From Ophiura sarsii (lineage: Eukaryota > Echinodermata > Ophiuroidea > Amphilepidida > Ophiuridae): DNA of 64,000 bases. Below the pieces are notes generated by a model, which was given only the letters and a program-made list of their open reading frames with translations, was not told the origin of the DNA and did no database searches. A program made the position numbers and the translations under genes. This document shows, in pieces, positions 11,676 to 24,603 of the stretch (position 1 is the stretch's first letter; every line of letters begins with the position of its first letter). The stretch lies in NCBI GenBank assembly GCA_035610835.1, contig CM069447.1, forward strand, positions 58,225,048 to 58,289,047. Reading direction: 5' to 3'.

Positions 11676-12769
11676 CAGGGTGTCCCAAAAGTCTATGCAC
11701 GTTTTTGAAGAGACATATCTCATAAAATATAAATCATATGTTATAAATTTAACCATATTTTGGTAGACGAGATTTGGGAAATTAATTTGATACCAAACAC
11801 AACCCTATTGGTGAACCCACAACATTATAAAACTGGTTGAAAGTCATTGGCCGTATGCCAGACCAACCCATACCAAATACCACATATTGTTGCTAAAGGT
11901 GCGCATAAATTAACGGTATGAAAGCAACGTTGCGCATTAGTCACAGTTCACTGCTTACCTTGCAACATTAATGTTATTTAATACCAAACTCGGTCACTCA
12001 CAACATAAATAAGCGTAGTAGACAACATTGCACAGCAAAAGTCTTCATTCAAGATGGTTTACAGCATATATAAGCGAATACAAATTGTATGGTTCTACGC
12101 TGAAACACATTCAGTTCAACTGACTCAACAAAAGTTCAGAAAACATTTCAAAGTGAAACGCGCACCAGGAAGAATATCCATTCTGAAGTTGGTGGGTACA
12201 TTTTTGAACACAGGAACATATTCTAAATGGGTAAAACAACCTTCGATGAGGCCTTCAAGCAGCAATAAAATAATCAGCTAAGTTTAAATGTTAACATGTT
12301 TGACAGCTGTGTGATGTGTGTGTTCACTTTTCTGTTACGTTATTCAATTGTTTAGGTCTGTGTTTTTGCATTAGCACACGTCTCTGTATACATGGAAAAC
12401 ATTTAAGTTAGATTTCACTATAGAAACGAAAATTATGTGTGATATAGTTTGTTATTATGATGATATCACTGTTATGTAAAATTTTGAATATTACAATTGA
12501 CGGATCACTTTCCGTGTAACCAACTCTACCCATATTTTTGTTAATCTCAATAGGTATGGATTTATGAACTTTAGTATAAAATTACATTTTTGCAGTAATA
12601 CATATTTTACTTCTAGGGTGGCATTACAAACAGATGTTACTCCAATGTTTGGTATCAAAATTATTTCCCACATCTCCTCTTTCTAAATATGTATTCATAT
12701 TTTCAATACGACTTATATTTTGTGAAATACAAAGCTTCAAAGTCGTGCATAGACTTTTGGGACACCCTG
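11676..12769. mobile_element. Mariner-like (IS630/Tc1 type) element, copy 1
   Basis: The ends are CAGGGTGTCCCAAAAGT and its complement, extending as a perfect inverted repeat of about 26 bp and then imperfectly for over 100 bp. TA flanks both sides (11674-11675 and 12770-12771), as expected for this superfamily. At 1,094 bp with only a short N-terminal-like frame, it is non-autonomous. Close copies lie at 31337-32422 and 53586-54674. Confidence 0.9.
12054..12281 (+). pseudogene. N-terminal helix-turn-helix fragment of a mariner-type transposase
   Basis: A 75-codon frame inside the mariner-like element. Residues 8-60 (RIQIVWFYAETHSVQLTQQ, then FRKHFKVKRAPGRISIL) resemble the DUF4817-type helix-turn-helix found at the start of some mariner/Tc1-like transposases: a helix with IV.FY.E, then TQ..FR..F....P.R..I. 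This region normally binds the terminal inverted repeats. No DDE/D catalytic domain follows, and the frame stops soon after. Copies at 31697-31816 and 53964-54101 are shorter still. Confidence 0.6.
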
Positions 12770-15700
12770 TAGAAATGCATGTTTCAGCGATTGCGTGAAT
12801 AATAAGGTTCGATTTTGCAGCGTTAATGAATTACTAACAACAATGTACATATTATTGTAGTCGACTGAAGTTAGACCCTTTCCGATGGAGGGCTCACTCA
12901 CTGGGACTGCTCCCAATCAGACTGCTCCCCATCCTCTGATCTCACCCGGAAAAAAAGGGTCTACTTGCATTGGATTTGACACGATCAATACAAAGTACTA
13001 CTTTAGGATTGATCCTTGACATTGGTCCTCGCCCAAAATATGTTCAGAGATATAGCTACATTTCCGCATATGTGAATATTTTCATGCTATTTCCTATCTG
13101 TCAATATCGTGTAATAAAAAGCCTGTATACGTCCCAACAGGGACAGATCATTTGATCATTTTTGACGATAACTTATAAACTCTTATACAGTCACAGAAAT
13201 ATCGCCTTGACGTGTTTCTAAATTTACTTGCGGTAAAATCAATATTAGCGCGTTATGAAAGGTTGTGATACTATCTTGTCGCGAATTATGCATAAAAGCA
13301 TCGTCCCTAGTATTCCCTAGTGTGCTTAAAATGCAGTTCTTTGGTAAATCCAATGTCAGAAGACCTTGTATTGGTCGGTTCTCGGATTGGATCGGTTTTC
13401 GGCAAGGCGAAGGAATAATCAGGTTGTTCGATTGTGACAGTGAAATGATACAAGGTCTACAAAGTGGACAAGTATTATCGCATATTATTGCGTATTATCA
13501 TTGCATTTAAATTAACTTTTCTTTAACAATACTATAGCATTTGGGTTTGTTTTCGGGTTTTTTCCCGTGTAATACATGTATGAGTGTTGTTAATTAAAGA
13601 GTGAATTGACAGATTCAATACTACCTTAAGCGCCCTCTACTGATATGGTATGTTCATCAGACCTGCTTTAAAGTAATAACGCGTATTTAATGTATAATAC
13701 AGATCATGATCGGGGCCATCAGTTTTCAGAACTATGCAATTGGCTAAGAAATTCGTATTTAGAACTTGCATTTTCTTTGAGTTCATATCTAAAATCAAAG
13801 CGCTATTACATGATCATAATTATATGAAACTCATCTAATCACAAGCATAACGTTAAACGCTATTTCAGTGTAGACAGGTTGAAACCAACCCTTAAAATGC
13901 AAGACTGTCGACTATTTTGCACATCCTTTGTTTTCTCTTCAATTGATAACAGCAACATGATTGGCTCTCTAAGGAATCGTCTAATAGTGGTCATTGATAT
14001 AATTATATAGTTTTGAATGCAAACCGATGTAACACGTGCCCTACTGAATTGTGTATTCATTATTAGACATCAAACCTTTCTCCGCTGGTGTTTAATAGTG
14101 CGTATCTTGGAAAATTGTTCTCACGTCAATATTAGTGGGTATTTCCCTATGAATTGTGGTTCCTTATTGCGTAACCTTTAAGTTTAAATTGAAAATACGC
14201 CAAAGGAAATGTATTGGCAAGTGTATTACTAGGTATTAAATCATGTTTCAGCGTATCATTAATCAGCAACTTGCGTTATGCGATGTTTATTTCACGAGGG
14301 CGACTTTCTAGTGAAATAAACCACGCAGACGCGCATCCCTTTTAACATCGATCAAGGATTTGACAGCCATTTCATAACTAGACATTGCAAATAATATCAT
14401 CATGTAATTGTACTTCATTTTTAACAGTTTCATTTAAGCTATCATTTATTCATTTAAGGTAACCTTAGCACTTGACCAAAATGAACATATCAATCAAGTT
14501 CCTTTTAGTTTAAAACTCGATGCAAACCACGATCATTCCGAAACAACAAACGCACCCCTGCGCATCGCGTATCTCTTAAACACAATATCTGCGAAGTGCG
14601 GTTCGATCAGTGTGCTAGTCTTCATAGCAGCGTCGTTTATCTTATTACATTGGAATTGACTAAACACTGCACTTTTGAAAATTGATGCTTTACTGCCCCG
14701 TAGGGTTAGAGAGGGCACTGCAGAACCGGCATACAACTAGGCTGGCACTGCGCCCTACGTGGTATTGTACTCCTAGCAATACTACCCATGGTAGTGCCGT
14801 GGCTTCCAGGTACGATCGCAATGATATCCGAAGGCCCAAGACACTACAAAACTCAACGATTTTTTGTTATTTAATCTACATCGTGCATCGCCAAGTCTGT
14901 ATACACATGTGTGTTATTGCATTGTATCAAGTTGAGCACGCAGACTGTAATGTTCTCGTTCAATCATCCGGAAGTTGCAACACTAACAATCTATAACAAA
15001 AATCTATGCTGACAATAAAGCATTCCTACACATTCAGATCGGGGTTACTTGATGAATTATTATGTATACGTTGTTCACGGCACTATTACAATTTAACCCA
15101 GACAGAGTGGGCAAAGATTACTAAATTGTGGAATGAAAATGAGTGTCCCATTGTATAGTTATCCCATTCTGTTAATTGTAGATTTTATGATGGGTTTCGC
15201 AATTATGGACACCAATACTACATGTAGCAATCCAGATTGTACATGTTGTACCAACAAGCTAATTTTTTTCAGCTAATGATCAAGGTGCAGGTGGCCACTT
15301 AATTCTGTTCCCAAAAAAGGTGATTTCCCTGGTGGCGAGCTACACTAAAGTATCTACAATTAATGGAGACTTGCGTGGATCATTGTATCGACGTGACATA
15401 TTGTGCAGACATGGAACTATTCATCGGTCATCTTACAGGGATTTGATATCTTCTAGTGTGGCCGTGTGGCATCACAATCCGGACCTGACAGCGACACTGG
15501 CTTTTTAGTATCGACCTACATACAAAGTACTAGCATCTCCGATATGATGGGCGGACATTTAGGTTTGGGGCAGGGCACTGTTGGCAGTGAGTGATACACT
15601 GTGTTGCACTTCTCATTCTTGATGGATTATGTATGACCAAGCATACAATGCACTGCTAGAGTCATACAAATACTGCACAGATCGAAGAAAATGTATATAT

Positions 15701-16343
15701 TTCTTAAAAGGAGCATGGTGAAGGACCATACTAGGCAACTCTGCAAAACAAGTGCACAATGACTCATACGTATAAGTCACTTTTAAAGGCATATTATGTG
15801 ATCTTTTCCAAAAAGCGCCCTCTATTCATGATTGTTTTTAGAAAGTAGATTCATATTATACGTGTCCCATTTTACACATCTTTCCACGACATAAATATCT
15901 TACCAACGGCAAATTGAGTTGACCCGCAGCATGACAGATCTATATGGGTTTTCGTTATTACTTTGCAGTGATAGCAGCTAAACCCGACACTTATGTCATT
16001 ATCAATCCCGACGCATGCAGAGCTGCCACATAAAATATGTCCCTTCAATTTGACAACGTGCATGCATGACACTACATTTTATTTCTACATTCAAGATATT
16101 TGAAAAAAGGCATTTAAAATATGAAATGCATAGTAACGCAGTTTACTTATATTTATTACGTAAGAATATTTTGTTCAAATGCGCAAGGCATTATGTTGGA
16201 AAACATTATAAAAGTTATATCTGAAACAACTAGGAACGTCATGTTCTCTATTGAACGAGGCATATTGTATGGTTCTTCTTAATGTAGATAATATCGTTTA
16301 TAACTATTTTAGATAGACTTATTATTTTTACATTGCAGATTGC

Positions 16344-16547
16344 TTGTCAAGTTCAATGCTCAAAATGCATGGATTAAAAAGAATCCCCATGAATATGCTC
16401 CAACAAAATGTGAATTTGTCACAAATTTATCTTGGACCAACTGCTAATACCTACGATTATACTATCGTTGTCTGGAAAAATAATCCCAACAACAGGAGAA
16501 CCATAACAAATTTATTCTCGTATGCTAATGATGCCTATGCAATTTAA
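16344..16547 (+). pseudogene. Exon-like frame with conserved C-terminus, function unknown
   Basis: A pyrimidine-rich tract ending in TTTTTACATTGCAG at about 16325-16339 looks like a 3' splice site, after which this frame is open for about 70 codons. Its end, TITNLFSYANDAYAI-stop, is also seen on the minus strand near 8955 (TITDLFSHAEDAYAI-stop) and, after a frame disturbance, near 29945. Shared frame and stop suggest a former terminal exon. Another frame across the same bases (VKFNAQNAWIKKNPHEY) also looks protein-like, so the true frame is uncertain. No family recognised. Confidence 0.3.
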
Positions 16548-17190
16548 GATCCCTATGTATGTGTTCTTATCTGAATTGCTTTCTTGATTGTTTTAAAAGG
16601 AAATTCACATTGTGGTTTCGAGCGAGGTGCATCGAATAACCAATGATAAAATAATGAGACGATGATTGTATTCGGGTGATGATAGGATTACACTATAATT
16701 AAGTTCAGATGATTTTAATATGTTTTGCTAATATATGTACACACATTTACATACAATTACTGCAATAAATGTCCAAATTCGTCATGGTATACCATTTTGA
16801 CAATGGGATTTGACAAACTATATAGATTTCACTGTGATATTGTCCCAGCGATTTTAACGATGCGGTTTGTTGATGGATAAGAATCGCCGCGCTTGTCGAT
16901 ATATATCTAGTTATGTATCTCGCAATAATATAGCCATTGAGCATCAAACTGTTTAGCCATTTAACCCTGGAAATATTTCATTACGTTTTCATGCTATGTC
17001 ACTGTTTACTTTGATTACATGGACGTCTCACAAGCACGCATTATAAAAAGTACATACCTTTACTTTTAACTGCGGGGGTGCCGGTATGGGAAGAGCACAA
17101 TGTTAGAACGTGCTGACATCAATTGACTTTCGGCTTCTCATGCGCTAACCTCCAGATATTTTGATCACAATAATATGCAGACTATGTTGA

Positions 17191-17493
17191 TTGAAATGTA
17201 TACCACTAAGTCACATCTTTAAAACGTGTTATGCGCATTCAAGTCCGATTAGAAGTGACGTGTCAATGCCAACTACGCAACTTGCTTGTATGACTGCTGT
17301 TGATATTTATATTTGTTATGAACAGCAATGTGTTCTTCGTTGTATACATTTGATGGTCAGATGTATGATGAATTGTAATAATAATGTTCTTATACTTTTT
17401 GCAACCAGCTTTCAAATCTTCGTTATTCGATTATGTAAGGCCAGCCTTCACAGAATGGTGTTTAAATTTAATCGATTAGAACGCGTGCATTGA
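17191..17493 (+). pseudogene. Cysteine-rich domain, first repeat (3' half diverged)
   Basis: The first 45 codons match the frame at 56352-56579 almost residue for residue (CYAHSSPIRSDVSMP, then LACMTAVDIYICY). After about residue 48 the frame shifts, losing the VCFLYN..TCMMDC motif, and the rest runs into unrelated repeat sequence. It is therefore a broken copy. Confidence 0.35.
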
Positions 17494-20394
17494 CAAGTTT
17501 CACGGGATTTTATTATGTTTACAGCTGTTGGAAACTTTGGAGTTTTCGCGGACGATTTAGGAATGTTAGTTCATGTTATAATATTCAAACGCCTTAGGAC
17601 GTACGCTCATTTACATACACACGGCAACTGGATCCGATTTGATAAATGCTAACTTAAATCGTATATTTTATTTTACCTGATGCTAAGGAAATTCGAGATA
17701 TTTACCACTGCGTTCATAATGAATTGTTTTCTCGGATGAGGAAGGGAAGTCCCACGAGTGGTTTCAAAAGCATTGCTTTGATGTAATATAATAAAACATT
17801 GTTTAAAACACCGACTTATTCCACCAGGAAATGATGAACCATTTTAAGGCATATAACAGGCTTACATGATTATCGGAAGTAAATACGGTTTTAAGGAGCA
17901 GTAGCACTCAATTTGTCTTTAAAATTACAGAAAAGACAATGCTGTGTAAGATAGTGTGAATAGCAGTTTGCACGAAGATTTGCCATGATAATTCGGGGTT
18001 TTCACCAACGTTTCAGGAAATGTAGCTTTACTGTACTCATGCAGTTACTTCCTGGATAACACTACGCTACGCTACATAAGTACTTAATCAAGAAGATAAA
18101 TGGTTAATCTACAAACAAATCACATGCTGAAAATCGAAATGGGTATTTCGCTTAATTCTCATCAAATTACCAAGCGTTCATTGAGGCATTTTTGGCAGAG
18201 ATATCTTACTTTATTCGTTTCTTACTCGAGTGTCTCGTTAGACTAGATAACAAGTGCATCTGTTGCGAATAGTGGCGTGTTGCGTTGTTTCAGAGAAGTG
18301 TAAAACATCCCCAGGGAAATCAGGTCGTGTTAAGGGGAGTAGAGTCAACGAATTAGTGGGGCGAATTCTCCTGTATTATCTGTTACAATGAAAACATCAT
18401 GTGTGGTACAGGCTGTTCTCAAATGATTAGTACCCATCGATGCTTAAAGTTCATTAATTTGTTTCATTATTAAAATCAATGACATTTAGGTATGTTCTTT
18501 TTTCGTCATCTTTGACATGTTGTACCCTTTCATTAAAAGTTCAGATTATGCATATCGGACATATTTAACTGATGTTACACTCCATTGTGTAAGACATGGG
18601 ATTTCACCTACACACCTGCGTAATCCCACATCATTTGTTCGTTTTATTCTGAGAACACCGTAACTTGCTTATCCCATAATTTTACTTATAAAGCGGACAG
18701 TCAAAAAGCCTAGCTTTTTTGGCAAACATTAAGGATGTGATAACTTTGTTTGAAAAAAACAAATATAGTCTCTCAATATTTTGTCTGCTGTTGTTCCTTT
18801 CTATTTTAAACTGTTGTTTGTTATGGTTGTTCAAATCAGTAATAGTCTTCTTTTTTATTACATTTGAAGTTGACAAATCGATCGTAACACATGAGTGATC
18901 ACAAGCTCCCTAAACACTTGTCAAAAAAACCCATGCATGTATAACGAACTTCTATTACACTTCAAATTGAATTAAAATGAAGTAGTATTAATAACTGTAA
19001 GCAACCATAACCAATAGCAGTTAAAACAGAAAAGAACAACATATTATATTAGTAGACAAGAGATTAGGAGTATATTATTTGTTTCTTTTAAACAAGCTGT
19101 TTAACCCTCTTCCTCCTACCTCTCTACCAATTTTCGCCGATTGCGCTAAAACGCAAAAGACTGTGATCTAGGGCGTCTAGATGATCTCTTTTACATCCCA
19201 TCCCTTGCGCTCATTTTAACGACGAATAGTGAGGGTACCACCTCACCCGGGGGTAGGTTAAGCCATCAAGGTGGTTGCCTTTGTCACCTTAAACATCGCC
19301 GGCCATATTGACAAATATCTGAATTGTATGGTCCTGAATCTTATGTTAGAAACACCATTTCCCTACCTTATAAGCAAACAACCGTTTGACATTCCGATAT
19401 TTGGAAGCCTTTTTTGGCGAAAATTCAATGTTGGCCTATATTTCACTGTACAGACGAATACGACAGGATTTTGAGGTCGGTTATGTTTTGTGAAGTCATT
19501 GTGGCGTCTTGCGTAGGATGTTTTGTACATGTTTTAGTATGTATTGAAAGAGGAGACCTCTAGCTATACCATGGCACCAATGATAAGCATACTCTGCACC
19601 TCGGTTTGGATTTTATTTAGTCGTCTGTTCCACGCGGAGAACCAGGCTGTGGTTAGCCTACATTGAAGTTTAAATTATGAGGTTACCGTGAAAAAAACCA
19701 TGATGATATAGGCAATTCGTGCTACTTGGATATTTCTATGGAGGTTTTCAATCAATCACGATAGCAGCATAATATAGTATAAAAAATGCAGTGAATAATT
19801 CGGCTAACATAATAATGTTATGATGATTAGTGCTGATCTACTTTCCATGGACTAATTTGTATGTAATGTTATGTTAACGAACACTTGATCTTTGTGTTAA
19901 ATTACTGTCATGGTTTCATTTTCCGACATTATGTCATCACGTATTCAGTAACTTAAGATTATATCAGGCGATAATCTAAACAATAATGACGCACGCGACT
20001 CGAATAGTACCATGCCTCATTTTAACTATAAAGGCCTTTAATGAGAATAGTTAAGTTTGTTATTGCATTATAACTGAGGATCGTGTTTTGTATAAGATTA
20101 CCTGCTGCCAATGTAATCAACATGGTTTATACAGCTCTTTTATGGTGTTGAACCAGCTTACTTTCTTAACGTACATATATTAGGTCTTTTCTTAGTCATA
20201 ATTTAAGCGTAGTGGTTAAAACAGCAACATTCCATGAAACATTATTTCCTATACCCGTCGTCAGTCCGGTTTGACGCGTCACATAGGGCAATGAGAAGAG
20301 TACAAATGATGATTACAGTTGAACTCGACCACTGCTATCTGCTACAGTCTGTTCGTGTTTTGACACGTTCCGAGTAAAATGTATACATTTATGA

Positions 20395-20580
20395 GTGAGT
20401 GCATGTAATTCCGTAAGTTACAATGACTTGGAGGAGGTGAGGAAACACGTTTTGAGTATAGATTGGTTACTTATCTACAATAGTTTTAATTACTTCGAGA
20501 TGCTGACAACTTCTTTACAAAACGACTCACCAACACCTCTGCATATTAGACAGACAATTATATCTTTGGCACACATTTGA
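20395..20580 (+). pseudogene. 61-codon frame repeated in the H-block, function unknown
   Basis: The frame reads ...NDLEEVRKHVLSIDWLLIY..., then NSFNYFEMLTTSLQNDS and HIRQTIISLAHI-stop. The copy at 62415-62600 keeps start, stop and frame with about six substitutions. The third copy near 38517-38710 is frameshifted. It looks more protein-like than its surroundings, but short length and unit-wide similarity mean coding is unproven. Confidence 0.25.
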
Positions 20581-21241
20581 GAGTACCATGTACCGCCTTA
20601 TCGCATACAACTTATATGAACGCATATCAATTTTCCCCTGCGTAAATTAACAATTATGAGCTTCAGTCAACGGAGTGTATTATGTATTGAAGAAAAGCGT
20701 CAGCCGTTTAACTCCGAAGTACAATCATCTAATGTTGAAGTTCAATACACTATGTGATCCCATTGTATTCATGTTAACCAACTAATAGGTTAATGCATGT
20801 GCGTATTTACATGCAAAACAGCTAATGGATCATCGACATCAAAATAAATATAGCTTGATAAAAAAGGATTATTACATCAATCATGTATGTTGATCTGCGC
20901 ATTTCGCTTGAGTGTGCATTACTGTGCAACGGCTTCATAATAACACAATGAACTACTTATCACATACATTACATCACAATCATGACAATAACAAGTCCAT
21001 TGTACGTACGTACGCACATGAATAGTTGCATCAACAATTGGCTCAATAAACCGAATGACGAGGTTCGAGTTTGCAAAGATAACGAACAAATAAAAAACAC
21101 GTCGATTATGTAAATAAATGCGTACGGCGAAAATCATTATCATAGGACCACATTTCACTCAATTAAAATGCCTCTTTCTTCTTAATATATCAGTGAGTTA
21201 TTTTCATGTAATTATGAGTTATGTTTGTTAAGAGTAGATTT

Positions 21242-21377
21242 GCAGATAACATACAACTGCTATTGTATTATAATGTTGACCTAAACAATACAATAACGCT
21301 AATCATATTGCAGATAACATACAACTGCTATTATATTATAATGTTGACCTAAACAATAGAATAACACTATTCATATG
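21242..21377 (+). repeat. Tandem duplication of a 68-bp segment
   Basis: Two adjacent copies (starting GCAGATAACATACAACTGCT at 21242 and 21310) differ at a few positions. The related sequence near 39365 has only one copy, so the duplication is local. Confidence 0.85.
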
Positions 21378-21519
21378 AAGTGAAACTGCAATTTTACTAA
21401 ACGTACGGAAGAATAATTTATTTGTTGTGCAAATAAAATGAAAATCAATCATCAAATTACGTGTAACACCACGAGTATATTGTGTACATCATTCAACGAT
21501 CTGTATGTTATATTCAATA

Positions 21520-22123
21520 TACACCTAGCACATAAAGTCCCTGACCATGTGCTTTGAGGTTTGCTAATTCAAAATAATTCAAAAATATATATACATTAAA
21601 TGAGCAAATTCCTTTCCCGCAGTTTGATGCCTCATTCAAAAAAAAGAGGATAATTTTAAAGCTATGGCGATTTCAATGACCGCGCATAACAACAGCAAAG
21701 TTGCACTAGGTATAGGAAATCCTTGATCTGTGTGTGATAGCGCACTGGAAATGTGTGTGTAAAGACTCAAAGACTGTTATTATTCACAGCTAGTCAGACC
21801 CTTTATCCCTCAAATTGCGGTTATCACTCCAGACCATTCATCCAGATACCTAGGTGGCTCGTTCAGATAGCACACAATTATGACAGTAATCACACATAAA
21901 TCAGTGATTTCCTATACCTAGTGAGACCTTGCTGTTGTTATGAGCGGTCATTGAAATCGCCATAACTTTAAAAGTACCCATTCGATTGTGTTGACTGAGG
22001 TATCAAACTGCGGAGAAGGAATTTGTTCATTTAATGTATATTTCAGATTTTTGGTACCGATTATCTATTTTGAATTAGCCAACTCTCAAAGCACCTGGTC
22101 AGAGACTTTATGTGCTAGGTGTA
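21520..22123. mobile_element. Fold-back element with arms of about 190 bp
   Basis: The left end (TACACCTAGCACATAAAGTC at 21520) is mirrored by GACTTTATGTGCTAGGTGTA ending at 22123. Inward, blocks around 21600-21720 (including CGATTTCAATGACCGC) are mirrored at 21905-22025. The centre (about 21730-21900) is unique. The related H-block copy near 39405-39420 runs on without it, which gives an empty site. No coding capacity. Confidence 0.8.
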
Positions 22124-23088
22124 CATGGGAAACAGGTAACTCAATTCAAGAACGTGTGAGAAATCAAAGATCTACTATACAAAAAGCATGCTAAACATAG
22201 TGACTCGCAGCCCACTTTTCCCTCTCCAATCACAATCTTAATAATCTCACAGTCACAGACAGTTATCGAGAGCCTTGGTAAATAGTCCAACTTTTTGTCA
22301 ACTTAAAGAACAATTCTGGATCAAAACACTTAGCACTTTTCAACCCAATGGTCTTAACATACGCGATCGGTAAATATCTGCCATTCTTCTCTTTCTCATA
22401 TGTTTGTGAAAAATGAATAACCGTAATGAATTTTTGCACCGTCAATTTTATATTTATTCTTTGGTTATGCGTCGTTTTAAGTTCTATGCATCTTTAGTCC
22501 TGACGAAAAACCGTAACATTTCGATACATGCTACCGTTTAAAATCAATTCCAACGATATCTATTACACTTCATGGGATGTATTTCTTGAGATCCGGTACA
22601 CATATGATTGTTTCGCTGATTCATCTCCCCATTATATAATGATACGATGCAGAGATGGTCTAGTCTGCGAATACGTTAAACGCCCTCTATTGATGTCGAG
22701 TATTTATCGGCCCTGATCGAAGTTAACCGATACAGATTGAGCCTGCCAGTTTTACGAACAGGACAATGGACGATGCAATATAACTCAGTTTTGTTTGAAG
22801 TGTATATAAAACGATATTACACATCATTATATAAATGTAATCAATGGCTGTGAAAAATATGTTAGTAGCAGAAACGTCGAATGCTATTGCCGTACGCAAA
22901 ACTTGAAACCAGACTCCTTCAAAGGTAAGGCTGGTGGACTAGTTATTTTTCTCTTTGATCAATACAAGAAAAATGAATTACCCTGCTGAAGTGTTTGTTC
23001 ATTATTCATTTGTCTAATTATACGACTGAATAATATGGATTTTTTTAATTTTTTTTATTCACGGTATATATACAAAATAGCCAGCAGG

Positions 23089-23517
23089 CAGCATATCGTC
23101 GCTATTCTTTCAAAACCTCGTACCTCAAAAAAATAAATTGAATTAGGATGAAAAAAAGAAGGTTGGAGAATAAAGAATAGAAACGAAAAAACTGCCATAA
23201 ACCAGTCCGTATATCAATTCAAGCCATTTGCAATAACATTTCACCTGTAGTTCACACATTTGCTGCGAAATATCAAGAAAGTTAGAAGTTTCCCCTCAGC
23301 ACATGGTCAGCACTTGTGTTTCAAAACCTCGTATACATACGAGGTTTTGAAACACAGGTGCTGAAAAAGCCAAATTTGTCTGCCTTCTGATTGGCTGTGA
23401 CAAATAAAAACATTACCATAATTTGCATAATATATCTGACATCATGATAAACACAAAAAATCAATTTCGAGGTAAGTTGGAGATACGAGGTTTTGAAAGA
23501 ATAGCGACGATATGCTG
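23089..23517. mobile_element. Composite inverted-repeat element
   Basis: Perfect 34-bp terminal inverted repeats (23089-23122 and 23484-23517) containing TTTCAAAACCTCGTA. The same CAAAACCTCGTA word occurs again at the centre as a head-to-head palindrome (about 23316-23350). The four copies are thus arranged right, right, left, left. This could be one element with a duplicated end or two elements fused end to end. Confidence 0.8.
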
Positions 23518-23552
23518 AAAAATCCGGCTTTACAATGCACAACAGCTTAATA

Positions 23553-24603
23553 CAGCGTGTCCCAAAAAACTGGGTTCAAAACTTTCAGAGCTTTTAACTT
23601 AAAATATGGGAAACATAGATGCTTCATGTTTGGGAATATAAAAGTAAATATATCTGACATTATTTGGTGAAATTAGAAGACCAATGGGATGTACGGTTTT
23701 AGAAATACAAAGCTTTGCACACAGCGTGGTCAGGACCTGTTTTTTCTGATGTTGCCCATAAACCGTCAATGCGCATCGTATTGACGTCATCAAAGTTTTG
23801 CCTTTGACTTGATAACAATCACTTACTCAGGGAAATCTTCTTCATAAGGGGATAAAAGTGTAAATACCTTTTTTGTTAGAAAAATCAATAAATAACCTTC
23901 TGAGACACTGCCATCTTTGAAGTAGTTCAAGAACCATTTCTTCGAAATTGGAAACCAGCCGTTAAGTCAGTCATCTCATCAAAGGAGTTAGAGGCAGGGC
24001 TGGAACTTCAGATTTTTTTAAAACCAGCCAGTCGGGATCGGGCAGGTAACTCACAAAAATACCTGCCCGACAGAAATTCCACTAGTAACTCTCACACTTG
24101 CACCGTGAGCTGAAATTGTTTACCCGCCAGTCGGTTGCCGGGTACTTTTTCCCGACACAAAATGTACCCGCTATGGGCAGGTGGGCGGGTGCTACTTCCA
24201 GGCATGGTATCAGCCTATCAGGGTAACAGTTGCTCTGTTTTTGTATATATTCAACGACAAGGGTACTGCAATGCTGAATATTGATCCAAAATACCTATAA
24301 TTTAACCCTTTTCTACCAAACATAAGATATTTCGGAGAATAAACACCATGCACATGATGTAGGGAAAACTTGCACACAAAGCAAATTCATGACATAAGGT
24401 AGTTTATTGCTAAATTGGAAAAAACGGGTTCTAACCACGCACTGTTGAAAGCTTTGTATTTCAGAAAGTTGCCCCTTGATTGGTCTTACCAATTGAAGTC
24501 AGGTATATGTTCCTTAAAATCCTCAAATATGAATCAGCTACAATTCCAACTTTTAAAGTTACACTCTCTGCAGATTTTGGACCCAGTTTTTTTGGACACG
24601 CTG
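23553..24603. mobile_element. Mariner-like element, second subfamily, non-autonomous
   Basis: Ends CAGCGTGTCCCAAAAAACTG and the complement of CAGTTTTTTTGGACACGCTG, with long imperfect inverted arms of about 200 bp. TA flanks both sides (23551-23552 and 24604-24605). No transposase frame. Around 24000-24205 lies a GC-richer segment with repeated CGGGCAGGT and GGCGGGT words that may be a further nested insertion. Confidence 0.85.

Larger units (their letters stand above)
11345..16080 (+). repeat. Large repeat unit, m-block, copy 1
   Basis: Landmarks in order recur at 27950-28690 and 53160-55090 and, in diverged form, around 20790-22990, 38880-39886, 48890-51990 and 62815-64000. They include GATATTGCTAATGCATGTGC, TTTGCGCACTTCCTTTGAGT, CCTTAAGCGCCCTCTACTGA near 13625, the AGGTTGAAACCA segment near 13875, the CCATGGTAGTGC segment near 14785 and TGCTGACAATAAAG near 15007. 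No intact coding frame is visible. A mariner-like element interrupts it at 11676-12769. Confidence 0.65.
16085..18990 (+). repeat. Large repeat unit, A-block, copy 1
   Basis: Starts at the TTCTACATTCAAGATATTTG landmark that also begins the A-blocks at 29466 and 55918. It contains the exon-like frame at 16344-16547, a frameshifted Walker-A-like peptide near 17019-17110, the cysteine-rich frame at 17191-17493 and non-coding sequence to about 18990. The second cysteine-rich repeat and the membrane segment present in other copies are deleted here: the sequence jumps near 17400 to the part found near 57220. Confidence 0.7.
18990..22990 (+). repeat. Large repeat unit, H-block, copy 1
   Basis: Recurs at 33420-39886 and 58785-63130. 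Landmarks are TTTTCGCCGATTGCGCTAAA near 19132, CTACTTTCCATGGACTAATT near 19840, TTTCCTATACCCGTCG near 20245, a 61-codon conserved frame at 20395 and TAATGCATGTGCGTATTTAC near 20792. It carries the fold-back element 21520-22123 not present in the other copies. No intact gene. Confidence 0.65.

Noticed and set aside
23997..24206. Separate hAT-type insertion (ends near CAGGGCTGGAACT and CTTCCAGGCATG)
   Set aside because: Ends match only partly and I could not find an 8-bp target duplication, so it is mentioned only as a possibility.
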